A stretch of DNA of 48,520 nucleotides from positions 1 through 48,520 of the forward strand of contig CAIPBT010000020.1 of NCBI GenBank assembly GCA_903863375.1. The letters run 5' to 3'. The translations under genes were made by a program, and so were the position numbers. This DNA comes from an uncultured Ferrovum sp. GTDB taxonomy: Bacteria; Pseudomonadota; Gammaproteobacteria; Burkholderiales; Ferrovaceae. Numbering within the stretch: position 1 is the stretch's first letter; every line of letters begins with the position of its first letter. The notes beneath the pieces are model-generated. The model made no database searches. It saw only the letters and a list, made by a program, of their open reading frames with translations, and was not told the origin of the DNA. Below are positions 32,443 to 41,163 of this stretch, piece by piece.

Positions 32443-33607
32443 CCATGCCCGTCCCGATGCACATGGTGACCAGACCCTTGCTGACCTCGCCGCGCTGCAT
32501 GGCAGACATCAGGGTGGCGACGCGGATGGCACCGGTGGCGCCGAGCGGATGGCCCAGGGCAATGGCTCCACCGAGCGGGTTGACGCGTGCCGGATCGAGG
32601 TGCAGCTCGCGGATCACGGCCAGGGCCTGCGCGGCAAAGGCCTCATTCAGTTCGATCCAGTCGAGGTCGGCCTGCTGCCAGCCGGCCTGCGCCAGCGCAC
32701 GTGGCACCGCCTCAATCGGGCCGATCCCCATGATTTCGGGTGGCACCCCGGCCACGCTGTAACTCGCCAGTCGCGCAATCGGCGTGACGCCGAAGCGCTT
32801 CAGGCCAGCCTCCGACATCAGCAGCACGGCGGCCGCGCCATCGGACATTTGCGAGCTGTTGCCCGCCGTCACGCTGCCCTTGGCAGCGAACACCGGTCGC
32901 AACTTGGCGAGCCCCGCCAGGCTGGAATCCGGGCGCGGCCCTTCATCCTCACGCACGTCGCGCTCCACCACGCGCACCGCCCCATCGGCCCCAGGCATGT
33001 GCGCGACAGTGGTGAACGGCGCAATTTCGGCCGCAAACCGGCCAGCGGCGCGTGCCGCGCTGGCGCGCTCGTGGGAAGTCTGGGCAAAGGCATCCTGATC
33101 CTCGCGTGACACGTTCCAGCGCTGGGCCACTTTTTCGGCCGTCAGCCCCATGCCGTAGGCAATCGACAGGTGCTCGGCGTGGTCGAACATGGCCGGATTG
33201 GGGCTCGGCTTGTTACCCATCATCTGGGTCATGGCGCTCATGCTTTCCGTGCCGGCCCCGATCATCACGTCGGCCTCGCCCAGCCGGATGCGCATCGCAG
33301 CATCGGCCACGGCCTGCAGTCCGGAAGAACAGAAACGGTTGATGGTGTAGGCCGGCACCGACTGCGGCAGCCCGGCGAGCAGGCTGGCGATGCGTGCCAC
33401 ATTCATGCCCTGCTCGGCTTCCGGCATGGCACAGCCCACAATCACATCGCCCACCGCCGCCGGATCGACATCCGGCACGCGCTGGAACAGCGCCCGCAGG
33501 GCATGGGCCAGCAGGTCATCGGGACGCGTGTTGCGGAACAGACCGTTTCGTTTCGCCACCGGCGTACGCACCGCTGCAACGATATAGGCTTCCTGCATCT
33601 GCTTCAT
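32414..33607 (-). CDS. fadA: Acetyl-CoA C-acyltransferase (3-ketoacyl-CoA thiolase)
   Basis: A 397-residue thiolase that cleaves 3-ketoacyl-CoA with CoA to release acetyl-CoA in beta-oxidation. Catalytic residues are all visible: Cys93 in NRFCSSGLQ, His353 in GHPLGATG and Cys383 in CIGTGMG. AAAGGAG lies 7 nt before ATG 33607. It follows the dehydrogenase/hydratase gene after 87 bp on the same strand, so both activities are probably co-transcribed. The gene end has been duplicated (32387-32442), changing the final codon and stop. The fadA symbol is by function; a paralogous thiolase is possible. Confidence 0.92.
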   Translation of the reverse strand: MKQMQEAYIVAAVRTPVAKRNGLFRNTRPDDLLAHALRALFQRVPDVDPAAVGDVIVGCAMPEAEQGMNVARIASLLAGLPQSVPAYTINRFCSSGLQAVADAAMRIRLGEADVMIGAGTESMSAMTQMMGNKPSPNPAMFDHAEHLSIAYGMGLTAEKVAQRWNVSREDQDAFAQTSHERASAARAAGRFAAEIAPFTTVAHMPGADGAVRVVERDVREDEGPRPDSSLAGLAKLRPVFAAKGSVTAGNSSQMSDGAAAVLLMSEAGLKRFGVTPIARLASYSVAGVPPEIMGIGPIEAVPRALAQAGWQQADLDWIELNEAFAAQALAVIRELHLDPARVNPLGGAIALGHPLGATGAIRVATLMSAMQRGEVSKGLVTMCIGTGMGAAGTFEKV

Positions 33608-33694
33608 GGGGTTCTCCTTTGCCTGGCGATCTTCTCCGGCCAGGCTGATCTATGGGGGGCCGGATGGTCTGCACGCGGACCGGTGGATTGGCGA

Positions 33695-36106
33695 TCAGTT
33701 GCGCAGCGGCTTGCCGGTTTCCAGCATGTGCGCAATGCGCTGTTGGGTGGGCTCCTGCCGCAACAGGTCGATGAACAGGGTGCGTTCCACATCCAGCAGC
33801 CACTGTTCGTCGACGCGACTGCCGGCATCCACCTCGCCGCCGCACAAGGCAACGGCGGCCGCCAGGGCGACGCGATAGTCATAGGCCGAAATCAGGCCAC
33901 CCTCACGCATGTTGACCAGCATCATCTCGCACACCGCAATGCCGGCTCGGCCCGCCACCACGATGTCCCGGCCCGGCAGGGGCGGCCGCGTGCCAGCCTC
34001 TGCCATCGCCCGGGCGCGCCGGATGGCCACATACAGCAGCTCCTGCGGATGGAACACCACATCGTCGGTAGCCTTGCCGTATCCCATGGCGATCGCCTGA
34101 TGGGCACTCTTCGAGACGGTCGCCATGGCCACCTGCTGGAAGATGTTCTGGATGAACGGAAAGACATCCCCGCCGGGGGTACCGGCGGCCAGCTCGTGTG
34201 CGCGCACCGCCAGATATTTGGATCCGGCACCAGCCGGAATCACGCCCACGCCAGCCTCCACCAGGCCGACGTAGGATTCGAGCGCGAATACCCGGTGCTG
34301 GGCGTGCATCGTGAATTCGCAGCCGCCTCCAAGGGCCATGCCTGACACGGCCGCCACGGTGGGCACCTGGGCATACCGCAGGGTCTGTGAGGCCTGCTGG
34401 AAGCGCGCGATCATGCGGTCCATCTGCTCGAAGGCACCGGCCTTGCAGCCCTCCAGCACTTCCTTCAGGTTGGCCCCTACCGCGAACGGGGCCGGATGCC
34501 AGACCACCACGCCGTCGAGTTCGCGCTCGGCAAAGGCCACTGCCCCGATCAGGCCGTCCAGTACCGCCGCGCTGGCGCTGTGCATCTTGCTTTTGAACGA
34601 CAGGATGCCAATGCGCGCATCAACCTCCGGCAACACCCACAGCCGCACACCATCGCGTGCATCGCCGTTTTCCCAGACGGTGGTGCCGCTGGTCGGCACC
34701 GCCTCGCCAAACAGGCGCTCCGGTTGCAGCTGGCGGGCATACACCGGCAGGGCCGAGCGGGGACGCCAGTTGTGGGTGACAGGGGCATACGAACCCTGCG
34801 GTGTATGCACCGCCTCGATCTGATCGACCCAGGCCGGCAGCGGTACGCTGCTCATGGCCCGACCGGCGGCGATGTCTTCGGCCACCCAGCCGGCGACCGT
34901 TTTCCAGCCAGCCGCCTGCCAGGTCTCGAAGGGGCCCATGCTCCAGCCAAAGCCCCAGCGCAGGCCACAGTCGATTTCCTGCGCGGTATCGGCAATCGTG
35001 CCCAGATGGTAGGCGCAGTAATGGAAGACATCGCGGAAGATTGCCCACAGCAGCTGCGCCTGCGGATGGCTGCTGGCACGCAAGGCGGCAAAGCGCTCTC
35101 CCGGCGCCTTGATGGCCAGGATGGCTGCCACCTCGGCCACCACATCGCCCGTGGACGGCCGATAGTCCTGCAGCTTCAGGTCGAGCACCTGGATTTCCTT
35201 GCCGACCTTGCGGAACACGCCAGCCTTGGTCTTCTGCCCGAGGGCCCCCTTGCTGATCAGGGCGGTGAGCCAGTCGGGCTTGCCGAAATGCGCCTTCCAC
35301 GGATCGGCACCCGACCCGTCGGACAGCGTGGTCTGCATGGTGTTGATCACGTGGCCGAGAGTATCCAGACCCACCACATCCGCCGTGCGATAGGTTGCGC
35401 TCTTGGCGCGCCCGATGCGCGGCCCGGTCAGCGCGTCCACTTCGTCAAAGCCCAGCCCCAGGCGCTGGGTGTGGTGCATCACGGCCAGCATCGAGAACAC
35501 ACCTACCCGATTGGCGATGAAGTTGGGCGTGTCTTTGGCACGCAGGGCATTCTTGCCCAGCCGCGAGGTGACGAAAGTTTCCAGATGGTCCAGCAGCACG
35601 CTGTCGGTGTAACGCGTCGGAATCAGTTCCACCAGCGACATATAGCGGGGCGGATTGAAAAAATGCACCCCGCAGAACCGCGAGCGCAAGGCCTCGGGCA
35701 AGTTCTCGGCCAGCGCGGTGATCGACAGGCCGGAGGTGTTCGAGGCGAAGATCGCGTGCGGCGCCAGATGCGGTGCCACCTTCAGGTAGAGGTCGCGCTT
35801 CCAGTCCATGCGCTCGGCAATCGCCTCGATCACCAGGTCGCATTCGGCGAGCAGGGGCAGATCGGTCGCGTAATTGGCGGCGGTGATGGCGCGCACCCGG
35901 GACGGATCGCTGAACGGGGCCGGCTCCAGTTTCAGCAGTCCGGCGATCGCCTTCTCGATAAGGGCGTTGGGCTTGCCCTCTGGGGCCGGCAGGTCAAACA
36001 GCAGCACCGGAATGTCGGCATTGGCACAGTGGGCGGCAATCTGGGCACCCATCACACCGGCGCCCAGCACCGCAACACGTCGAACAATCAGCTTGCCTGG
36101 ATTCAT
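33695..36106 (-). CDS. 3-hydroxyacyl-CoA dehydrogenase / enoyl-CoA hydratase, FadN-type
   Basis: An 803-residue bifunctional beta-oxidation enzyme. The NAD-binding dehydrogenase comes first (VAVLGAGVMGAQIAAH, residues 11-26; SNTSGLSITALAE; GVHFFNPPRYMSLVELI), the hydratase last (AVSGMALGGGCEFTMHAQHRV, then GLVEAGVGVIPAGAGSKYL). This order is the reverse of E. coli FadB and matches FadN of Bacillus and its proteobacterial relatives. GGAGGG lies 7-8 nt before ATG 36106. It is transcribed ahead of the thiolase. Unlike fadE and fadD, no PsrA-type palindrome is seen in its upstream gap. Confidence 0.92.
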   Translation of the reverse strand: MNPGKLIVRRVAVLGAGVMGAQIAAHCANADIPVLLFDLPAPEGKPNALIEKAIAGLLKLEPAPFSDPSRVRAITAANYATDLPLLAECDLVIEAIAERMDWKRDLYLKVAPHLAPHAIFASNTSGLSITALAENLPEALRSRFCGVHFFNPPRYMSLVELIPTRYTDSVLLDHLETFVTSRLGKNALRAKDTPNFIANRVGVFSMLAVMHHTQRLGLGFDEVDALTGPRIGRAKSATYRTADVVGLDTLGHVINTMQTTLSDGSGADPWKAHFGKPDWLTALISKGALGQKTKAGVFRKVGKEIQVLDLKLQDYRPSTGDVVAEVAAILAIKAPGERFAALRASSHPQAQLLWAIFRDVFHYCAYHLGTIADTAQEIDCGLRWGFGWSMGPFETWQAAGWKTVAGWVAEDIAAGRAMSSVPLPAWVDQIEAVHTPQGSYAPVTHNWRPRSALPVYARQLQPERLFGEAVPTSGTTVWENGDARDGVRLWVLPEVDARIGILSFKSKMHSASAAVLDGLIGAVAFAERELDGVVVWHPAPFAVGANLKEVLEGCKAGAFEQMDRMIARFQQASQTLRYAQVPTVAAVSGMALGGGCEFTMHAQHRVFALESYVGLVEAGVGVIPAGAGSKYLAVRAHELAAGTPGGDVFPFIQNIFQQVAMATVSKSAHQAIAMGYGKATDDVVFHPQELLYVAIRRARAMAEAGTRPPLPGRDIVVAGRAGIAVCEMMLVNMREGGLISAYDYRVALAAAVALCGGEVDAGSRVDEQWLLDVERTLFIDLLRQEPTQQRIAHMLETGKPLRN

Positions 36107-36199
36107 GCAGCCCCCTCCCTGGAGGAATTTTTGATGTCTGGCCAGCACCAAGTCTGACCGATGTTGCGCAGCGTATGCCAGCCCCGGCTGCTTGCCGCC

Positions 36200-36226
36200 C
36201 CCCCGATCGGGGAGAAACCGGTACCG
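36200..36226. promoter_or_regulatory. Two adjacent perfect palindromes upstream of the fadN-type gene
   Basis: CCCCGATCGGGG (36200-36211) and CCGGTACCGG (36217-36226) sit between the LuxR-type gene and the beta-oxidation operon. They could be operator sites or part of a terminator; no T-run follows. Confidence 0.35.
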
Positions 36227-36259
36227 GGCGCACCGCGCGGACAGGGATACCGCCCCCGC

Positions 36260-39103
36260 TCAGTCCGGATCGGCCTCTGCCGCCGGCGCCGCCCGGATGC
36301 CGAGACCGGCCTGGACAGCCTGCACCCGTCCCGAGACCTGCAGCTTGTCGTAGATCTGTTTCAGATACCACTTCACGGTTTCTGGCGAAATGCCCAGGGC
36401 ACGCGCGATTTCCTTGTTCGACAGGCCGCGTGCCATGTACTGCAGGATTTCGGTTTCACGCGCCGACAGGCGCGGGGTGGGGGCCGGACCGGCCGGAACC
36501 GTTCGCGCGTACACCGGATCGAGCAGCAGTCGCAGCCGGCGCAGGTATTCCGGGTCCACGTCGGGATGGGCCACCCCGCTCAGCAGCAGCCGGGCGATAG
36601 GGCCGGCCAGCACGCTGCCTTCGTCGGCAAAGGTACGCACCAGGCCATTCTGCTGGCCATAGATCAGGGCCTGCCAGAGCGGCTCCAGGGCCCCCTCGGG
36701 GTCGCCGGCCGCCTCCAGCGCGCGCACCAGGCTGACCGCAACGCTCGCCGCCATGTAGGCACGCCGGCCGTGCCGCAGGTCGTCCCACAGGCTGCGCAGC
36801 ACCGGCACCGCGCGTCGTGGCGCGTTCAGGGCCAGCAGCATGCGTCCCTCCGCCAGCCGCACCATGTCGGCGGTATCACTGGCCGCCGTCGGCCGCTCTT
36901 CCGGTGCATGAATGCCCAGCACCAGCAGACGGCGCAGCAGCCGGTCGGCCTCCAGGGTCTGGCCGTGGGCCAGTAGCAGGCGCACCGCTTCGCCCAGGCA
37001 TCCCGCCTGCAGCCGCCGCTGTCCACGCGCGTGTCCTAGGCGTTCGCCCTGTTCGAGTGCCGTCAGGGCGTCGGGAAGATCGCCGCGCAGGCTGGCCAGG
37101 CGCGCCTCCGTGCGCAGCAGGTGCAACAGGGCGCCCAGCGAGGCGCCAGCGGTGACGGTGTCGCGTCGCCCTTCCAGCAGGCTGCGCGCCCGCTCGGCAT
37201 CGTTACGCTCGTAGTGGATGGCCGCAAGGTAGGCGGCGGCCACGGCAGCAGCCTGCGAATCTGCCATCCCGGCAGCGGTGGCCCGCGCCAAAGCATCCTC
37301 GAAAATCAGGCCGGCCTGGTCGAGCCGGCCTGCCAGGAACGCGCTGTAGCCAAACAGGTTCTGCCGATACAGTGCCGACAAGGTGCCCGGTAGCAGGATG
37401 CCGGCTTCGGCCGCGCGCAAGGCATCGACCTCCTCGAAACGCGATGCCGATCCCAGGCCAAAGATCACCGCAGTGTGGGCCGCATGATCGACCAGAGATC
37501 CGGGCGTCGGTGACTGGGCCAGCACCTGCCGTCCCGCCTCCAGCGCGCTCGGGCTATCGTCCGACAGTGCGAGCAGCGCGGCACGAACCCCCATGGCCTC
37601 ATGCTGCAGGCGCTGCAACTGCTGTTCCAGACCGTGCAGCGCCTGGCTGGCCTGCTCGCGCTGGTGCAGAAAGGCCAGCGCCCAGGCCTGCGCCAGCTGA
37701 AGCCTTGGCCGACTCTCGCGCGTTTCGCCCGGCAGCCGGGCCAGCCAGTCGAGCAGTTCACCAAAGCGGCCCTGCTCTAGCAGGTTCTCCGCGCCCTGCT
37801 CAAGCCAGCCGGCAGCCGCGCTGAATTCGGCGCCCTCCAGGGCATGGGAAATGGCCGCTTCCCACTCGCCCTGCTCCGCAAACCAGGTCGCTGCGCGCCG
37901 ATGCTGCAGCAGGATCCGCCCGGGCTGCTCGCGCTGCAGGCGCTCGCGCAGGCTTTGGCACAGCAAAGGCTCCAGACGGAAGCGCATGCCGGGCTGCCCC
38001 GGCACGCGTTCGACCAGTCCCAACAGCGCGAGCGCGTCGAGCAACTCGGGGCCGTCCTCAACGCCGGCAAGCGCTTCCGCGAGGCCCGGCGACAGTTCCG
38101 GCGTCACTGCCACCAGCAGCAGGAATTCCTGTTGCCGGTCGGTCAGGCCCGGCAACACCGTTTGCCGCACGAATGCCTCAAGGGCCCCCAACATGGCCGG
38201 CCGACGCGCCTGAGCGGTGCGCGCGTCCCAGGGCGCGCGCAATTCGCGCAAGGCACACTGCCAGGCCAGCGGCCAGCCGCCGACCAGCGCGTGCAGGTAG
38301 TCCAGCGTCTCTGCCGGAAGACGCTGGTTCAGCACGCAGGCGGAGAACGCCGGCAGCCCGGCAGCCGGGAGGCGCAGGTCGGCGGGCCCCAGCATCAGCA
38401 CATCGCCACGGGCCTGCAGGTCGGCTACCGACAGCGGGGGCGGCTGACGTCCACACAGCACCAGATGGACGTGCTCGGGTGCCTCGCGCATCAGCCGCTC
38501 CAGCCAGACACACGCGGCCGGGTCCGACAGCCAGTGCACATCATCCAGCACAAGCACCAGAGGCACCGCCTGCGGGCGTCTGTCGTCGCGTTCCGCCAGC
38601 GCGGCGAGACACAAGGTCAGACTCTGGCGGGCATCCAGATCGGCAGCGGGACTCGTCAACAGGGTGCGGCCAAGACGCGGCCGGCGTTCGCCGACAGGCA
38701 GGGGTGCCAGCGCCGCCTGCACGTAGGCGGCAAGACTGGCAGCATCGCTCTCCCCAGCCTCCAACCGCACCCAGGCCGCCTGAACCCGGGCACCAGCAGG
38801 CACGCCGTCTGCCGGCGGCACGGACCGGTCACGCAGACGTAGCTCCCCTGGAAGGGGTCCTGCAGGAGGGGCCTCACCCGGGAGGGCCTCATCTGGGAGG
38901 GCGGCGTCGGACCGTTCCTGACGCTCCAGCCAGTCGGCGAGTGCCAGCGACTTGCCGAAGCCGGCCGGGGCCAGCAGCAGGGTCAGACGGTGCGACAGGA
39001 TGCCCTGCAAACGTTGCTGCAGGAGAGCATGACGCCAATACCCGACCGGCAGTTTCGGGCGCTGCAGCCGGGTGCGGATCAGGATGCCAGGATGGGTATT
39101 CAC
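36260..39103 (-). CDS. MalT-type LuxR family transcriptional activator (LAL)
   Basis: A 947-residue regulator with an N-terminal STAND ATPase, a helical repeat region and a C-terminal LuxR helix-turn-helix. The Walker A motif is APAGFGKS (45-52), the Walker B region LVLVLDDVH (182-190), and the DNA-binding domain runs from about 879 (LSARETEILQYMARGLSNKE...). Such proteins are activated by a small ligand; AlkS and MalT are examples. Location between the beta-oxidation operon and fadD suggests a fatty acid, alkane or alcohol signal, but this is inference. The start is GTG at 39103 with a -10 box only 7 nt upstream. Residues 68-87 are a Leu/Pro pentapeptide repeat inserted after the P-loop. Confidence 0.88.
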   Translation of the reverse strand: MNTHPGILIRTRLQRPKLPVGYWRHALLQQRLQGILSHRLTLLLAPAGFGKSLALADWLERQERSDAALPDEALPGEAPPAGPLPGELRLRDRSVPPADGVPAGARVQAAWVRLEAGESDAASLAAYVQAALAPLPVGERRPRLGRTLLTSPAADLDARQSLTLCLAALAERDDRRPQAVPLVLVLDDVHWLSDPAACVWLERLMREAPEHVHLVLCGRQPPPLSVADLQARGDVLMLGPADLRLPAAGLPAFSACVLNQRLPAETLDYLHALVGGWPLAWQCALRELRAPWDARTAQARRPAMLGALEAFVRQTVLPGLTDRQQEFLLLVAVTPELSPGLAEALAGVEDGPELLDALALLGLVERVPGQPGMRFRLEPLLCQSLRERLQREQPGRILLQHRRAATWFAEQGEWEAAISHALEGAEFSAAAGWLEQGAENLLEQGRFGELLDWLARLPGETRESRPRLQLAQAWALAFLHQREQASQALHGLEQQLQRLQHEAMGVRAALLALSDDSPSALEAGRQVLAQSPTPGSLVDHAAHTAVIFGLGSASRFEEVDALRAAEAGILLPGTLSALYRQNLFGYSAFLAGRLDQAGLIFEDALARATAAGMADSQAAAVAAAYLAAIHYERNDAERARSLLEGRRDTVTAGASLGALLHLLRTEARLASLRGDLPDALTALEQGERLGHARGQRRLQAGCLGEAVRLLLAHGQTLEADRLLRRLLVLGIHAPEERPTAASDTADMVRLAEGRMLLALNAPRRAVPVLRSLWDDLRHGRRAYMAASVAVSLVRALEAAGDPEGALEPLWQALIYGQQNGLVRTFADEGSVLAGPIARLLLSGVAHPDVDPEYLRRLRLLLDPVYARTVPAGPAPTPRLSARETEILQYMARGLSNKEIARALGISPETVKWYLKQIYDKLQVSGRVQAVQAGLGIRAAPAAEADPD
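38843..38902. repeat. Four 15-bp tandem repeats inside the LuxR-type gene
   Basis: Units with the core GGGAGGGCCTCA encode ALPDE, ALPGE, APPAG and PLPGE. The block interrupts the ATPase domain shortly after the P-loop, in a region that is shorter in MalT-type relatives. Confidence 0.7.
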
Positions 39104-39417
39104 CCTGCCGAGTATAGCGGGGCCACCTACTCCGTCGGGGGGTTGGCGCTGCGCGACAAAACACGATATCTTGATTTAAACGCTCGTTTGGATGCGGATG
39201 TGCCGGCTCAAGCAGACCCGTCCGACCGATCGCCGCGGGTTGGCCAGACCAGAGTCCAGACCGGAGAAAAGAGCAGTCAGGGACAAGGCCAGACATTGGG
39301 GCAGGAACAGGCCACCCGTCCGGCAATCCCGCGCCACCGAACACCTGAACACAACAAGGAAGGGCACGCCGGCCAGCATGACTGGCGGATGCGCCCCGCA
39401 GGAGAGGGAAAGCTTTC
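39104..39417. promoter_or_regulatory. Divergent control region with a PsrA-type operator for fadD
   Basis: No convincing gene is seen in these 314 bp. TTTAAACG-CT-CGTTTGGA at 39175-39192 matches the fadE operator at 14 of 16 arm positions. Just before it TTGGCG (39143-39148) and TATCTT (39167-39172), 18 bp apart, form a possible promoter whose start site would fall inside the operator. The remaining 225 bp are a long GC-rich leader before fadD without a recognisable structure. Confidence 0.68.
39111..39116 (-). promoter_or_regulatory. -10 element abutting the LuxR-type GTG start
   Basis: TATACT on the minus strand (39116-39111) is followed by 7 nt and then the GTG at 39103. Transcription from it would start at the start codon, giving a leaderless message. 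No good -35 is visible. Confidence 0.4.
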
Positions 39418-41097
39418 ATGGAAAAGATCTGGCTGGCCGGCTACCCGGCAGGCATTCCCCACGAAATTGATGCGGCAGCCGGGGGGACCCTGGTGGACGT
39501 GCTGGAGCGCGCGTTCCAGCAACACCGCCGCCTGCCAGCCTTCCAGTGTCTCGGCAAGCAGATCTCCTACCAGGACCTGGACCACGGTTCGCGCGCGGTA
39601 GCCGCCTGGCTGAGCGCCCGCGGGCTGGGGGTGGGCAAGCGCGTCGCACTGATGTCGCCCAATGTGCTGTCCTATCCGGTGGTGCTGGCCGGCATCCTGC
39701 GGGCCGGTTGCACCCTGGTCTCGATCAACCCGCTCTACACGCCGCGCGAACTGGAACACCAGCTGAAGGACAGCGGGGCCGAAGCGATCTTCATCTTCGA
39801 GAATTTTGCCGCCACGCTGGATGCCGTCAACTGTCCCCAAGTGCAGCATGTGGTGGTGACCTCGATGGGCGACCTGCTCGGCTTTCCGAAGGGCGCGATC
39901 GTCAACTTCGTGGTTCGTCGCGTGAAGAAGCTGGTGCCGCCGTGGAGACTGGCCGGTCACGTCCGGCTAGCCAGTGTGCTGGCGCAGGGCGCCGCCCTGC
40001 CCTGGCAACGCGTGCAGCCATCGCGCGATGACGTCGCCATGCTGCAATACACCGGCGGCACCACCGGGGTTTCGAAGGGCGCCATGCTGCTCCACCGCAA
40101 CATCGTGGCCAACGTGCTGCAGATCGAGGCCTGGATCCGCATTGAACTGCCCGAGACCGAACACCCCCAGGTGGTTTGCGCCCTGCCGCTCTATCATATC
40201 TTTGCCCTGACCTTTTGCGGTCTGGTCGGCTTGCGGCTCGGGGCCTGCAACCTGCTGATCCCGAACCCGCGCGACCTGCCCGCCTTCATCAAGACGCTGC
40301 GCTCCTTCCGGTTCTCGATCTTTCCCGGGGTGAATACCCTGTTCAATGCCCTGCTGCACCAGCCAGCGTTCGCCACCCTGGACTTCTCCTCCTTGCGCAT
40401 GGCCATTGGTGGGGGCATGGCGGTGCAGTCCGCCGTGGCAGCGCGCTGGCAGGAGATCACCGGACGCCCGATCATCGAGGGCTATGGCCTGTCGGAAACC
40501 TCGCCGGTGGCCTGTTGCGGACCCGCCAACCGCAAGGCCTACTCCGGCACGATCGGGCTGCCAGTACCCTCCACGGAAGTGTCGATCCGCGACGATGAGG
40601 GTGTTGAGGTGCCACTCGGCACCCCGGGCGAGATCTGCATCCGCGGACCCCAGGTGATGGCCGGATACTGGCAACGGCCCGCCGACACGCAGGCCGTGAT
40701 GACGGCGGACGGCTATTTCCGTTCGGGCGACATCGGCGTGATGGATGCGCACGGCGACACCCGCATCATCGACCGCAAGAAAGACATGATCCTGGTCTCC
40801 GGCTTCAACGTGTACCCGGCCGAAGTCGAGGAAGTAGTCACCCAGCATCCTGGCGTGCTGGAGTGCGTGGCGGTAGGTGTGCCGGATGAGCACAGCGGCG
40901 AACTGGTGAAGGTGGTGGTGGTGCGCAGCGACCCGGCCCTCAGCGCGCAGGACGTGCGCGACTGGTGCAAGACCCGGCTGACCGGATACAAGCGGCCGCA
41001 TCAGGTGGAGTTCCGCACGGAGCTGCCGAAATCGAATGTCGGCAAGGTGCTGCGCCGGGTGGTGCGCGAGGAAAGCCGGGCCCGGTCGGCGGCCTGA
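39418..41097 (+). CDS. fadD: Long-chain fatty acid--CoA ligase
   Basis: A 559-residue AMP-forming ligase that activates fatty acids with ATP and CoA. The phosphate-binding motif is YTGGTTGVSKG (211-221), followed by EGYGLSETSPV, RSGDIGVMD and DRKKDMILVSGFNVYPAEVEEV (the FACS-type hinge region); the catalytic lysine is in SNVGKVLRR near the C-terminus. The length matches E. coli FadD (561). AGGAGAGGG precedes ATG 39418. It stands alone on the plus strand, divergent from the LuxR-type gene, with a PsrA-type operator upstream. Confidence 0.94.
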   Translation: MEKIWLAGYPAGIPHEIDAAAGGTLVDVLERAFQQHRRLPAFQCLGKQISYQDLDHGSRAVAAWLSARGLGVGKRVALMSPNVLSYPVVLAGILRAGCTLVSINPLYTPRELEHQLKDSGAEAIFIFENFAATLDAVNCPQVQHVVVTSMGDLLGFPKGAIVNFVVRRVKKLVPPWRLAGHVRLASVLAQGAALPWQRVQPSRDDVAMLQYTGGTTGVSKGAMLLHRNIVANVLQIEAWIRIELPETEHPQVVCALPLYHIFALTFCGLVGLRLGACNLLIPNPRDLPAFIKTLRSFRFSIFPGVNTLFNALLHQPAFATLDFSSLRMAIGGGMAVQSAVAARWQEITGRPIIEGYGLSETSPVACCGPANRKAYSGTIGLPVPSTEVSIRDDEGVEVPLGTPGEICIRGPQVMAGYWQRPADTQAVMTADGYFRSGDIGVMDAHGDTRIIDRKKDMILVSGFNVYPAEVEEVVTQHPGVLECVAVGVPDEHSGELVKVVVVRSDPALSAQDVRDWCKTRLTGYKRPHQVEFRTELPKSNVGKVLRRVVREESRARSAA

Positions 41098-41115
41098 GCG
41101 GTTGCCGGGCCATGT

Positions 41116-41150
41116 GGTCGACTTGGTCAACTTGGTCGACTTGGTCGACC
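41116..41150. repeat. Four tandem 9-bp GGTCGACTT repeats
   Basis: GGTCGACTT at 41116-41124, GGTCAACTT at 41125-41133, GGTCGACTT at 41134-41142 and GGTCGACC at 41143-41150. GTCGAC is itself palindromic, so several alternative hairpins can form. The block fills most of the 66-bp gap between the convergent fadD and sulP stops. Confidence 0.92.
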
Positions 41151-41163
41151 GCATGAGAGGCAG

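Noticed and set aside
39192-39470. A 92-codon frame upstream of and overlapping fadD as a small gene
   Set aside because: It runs into fadD in another frame, has no ribosome site and its translation is Arg/Pro-rich without any motif.
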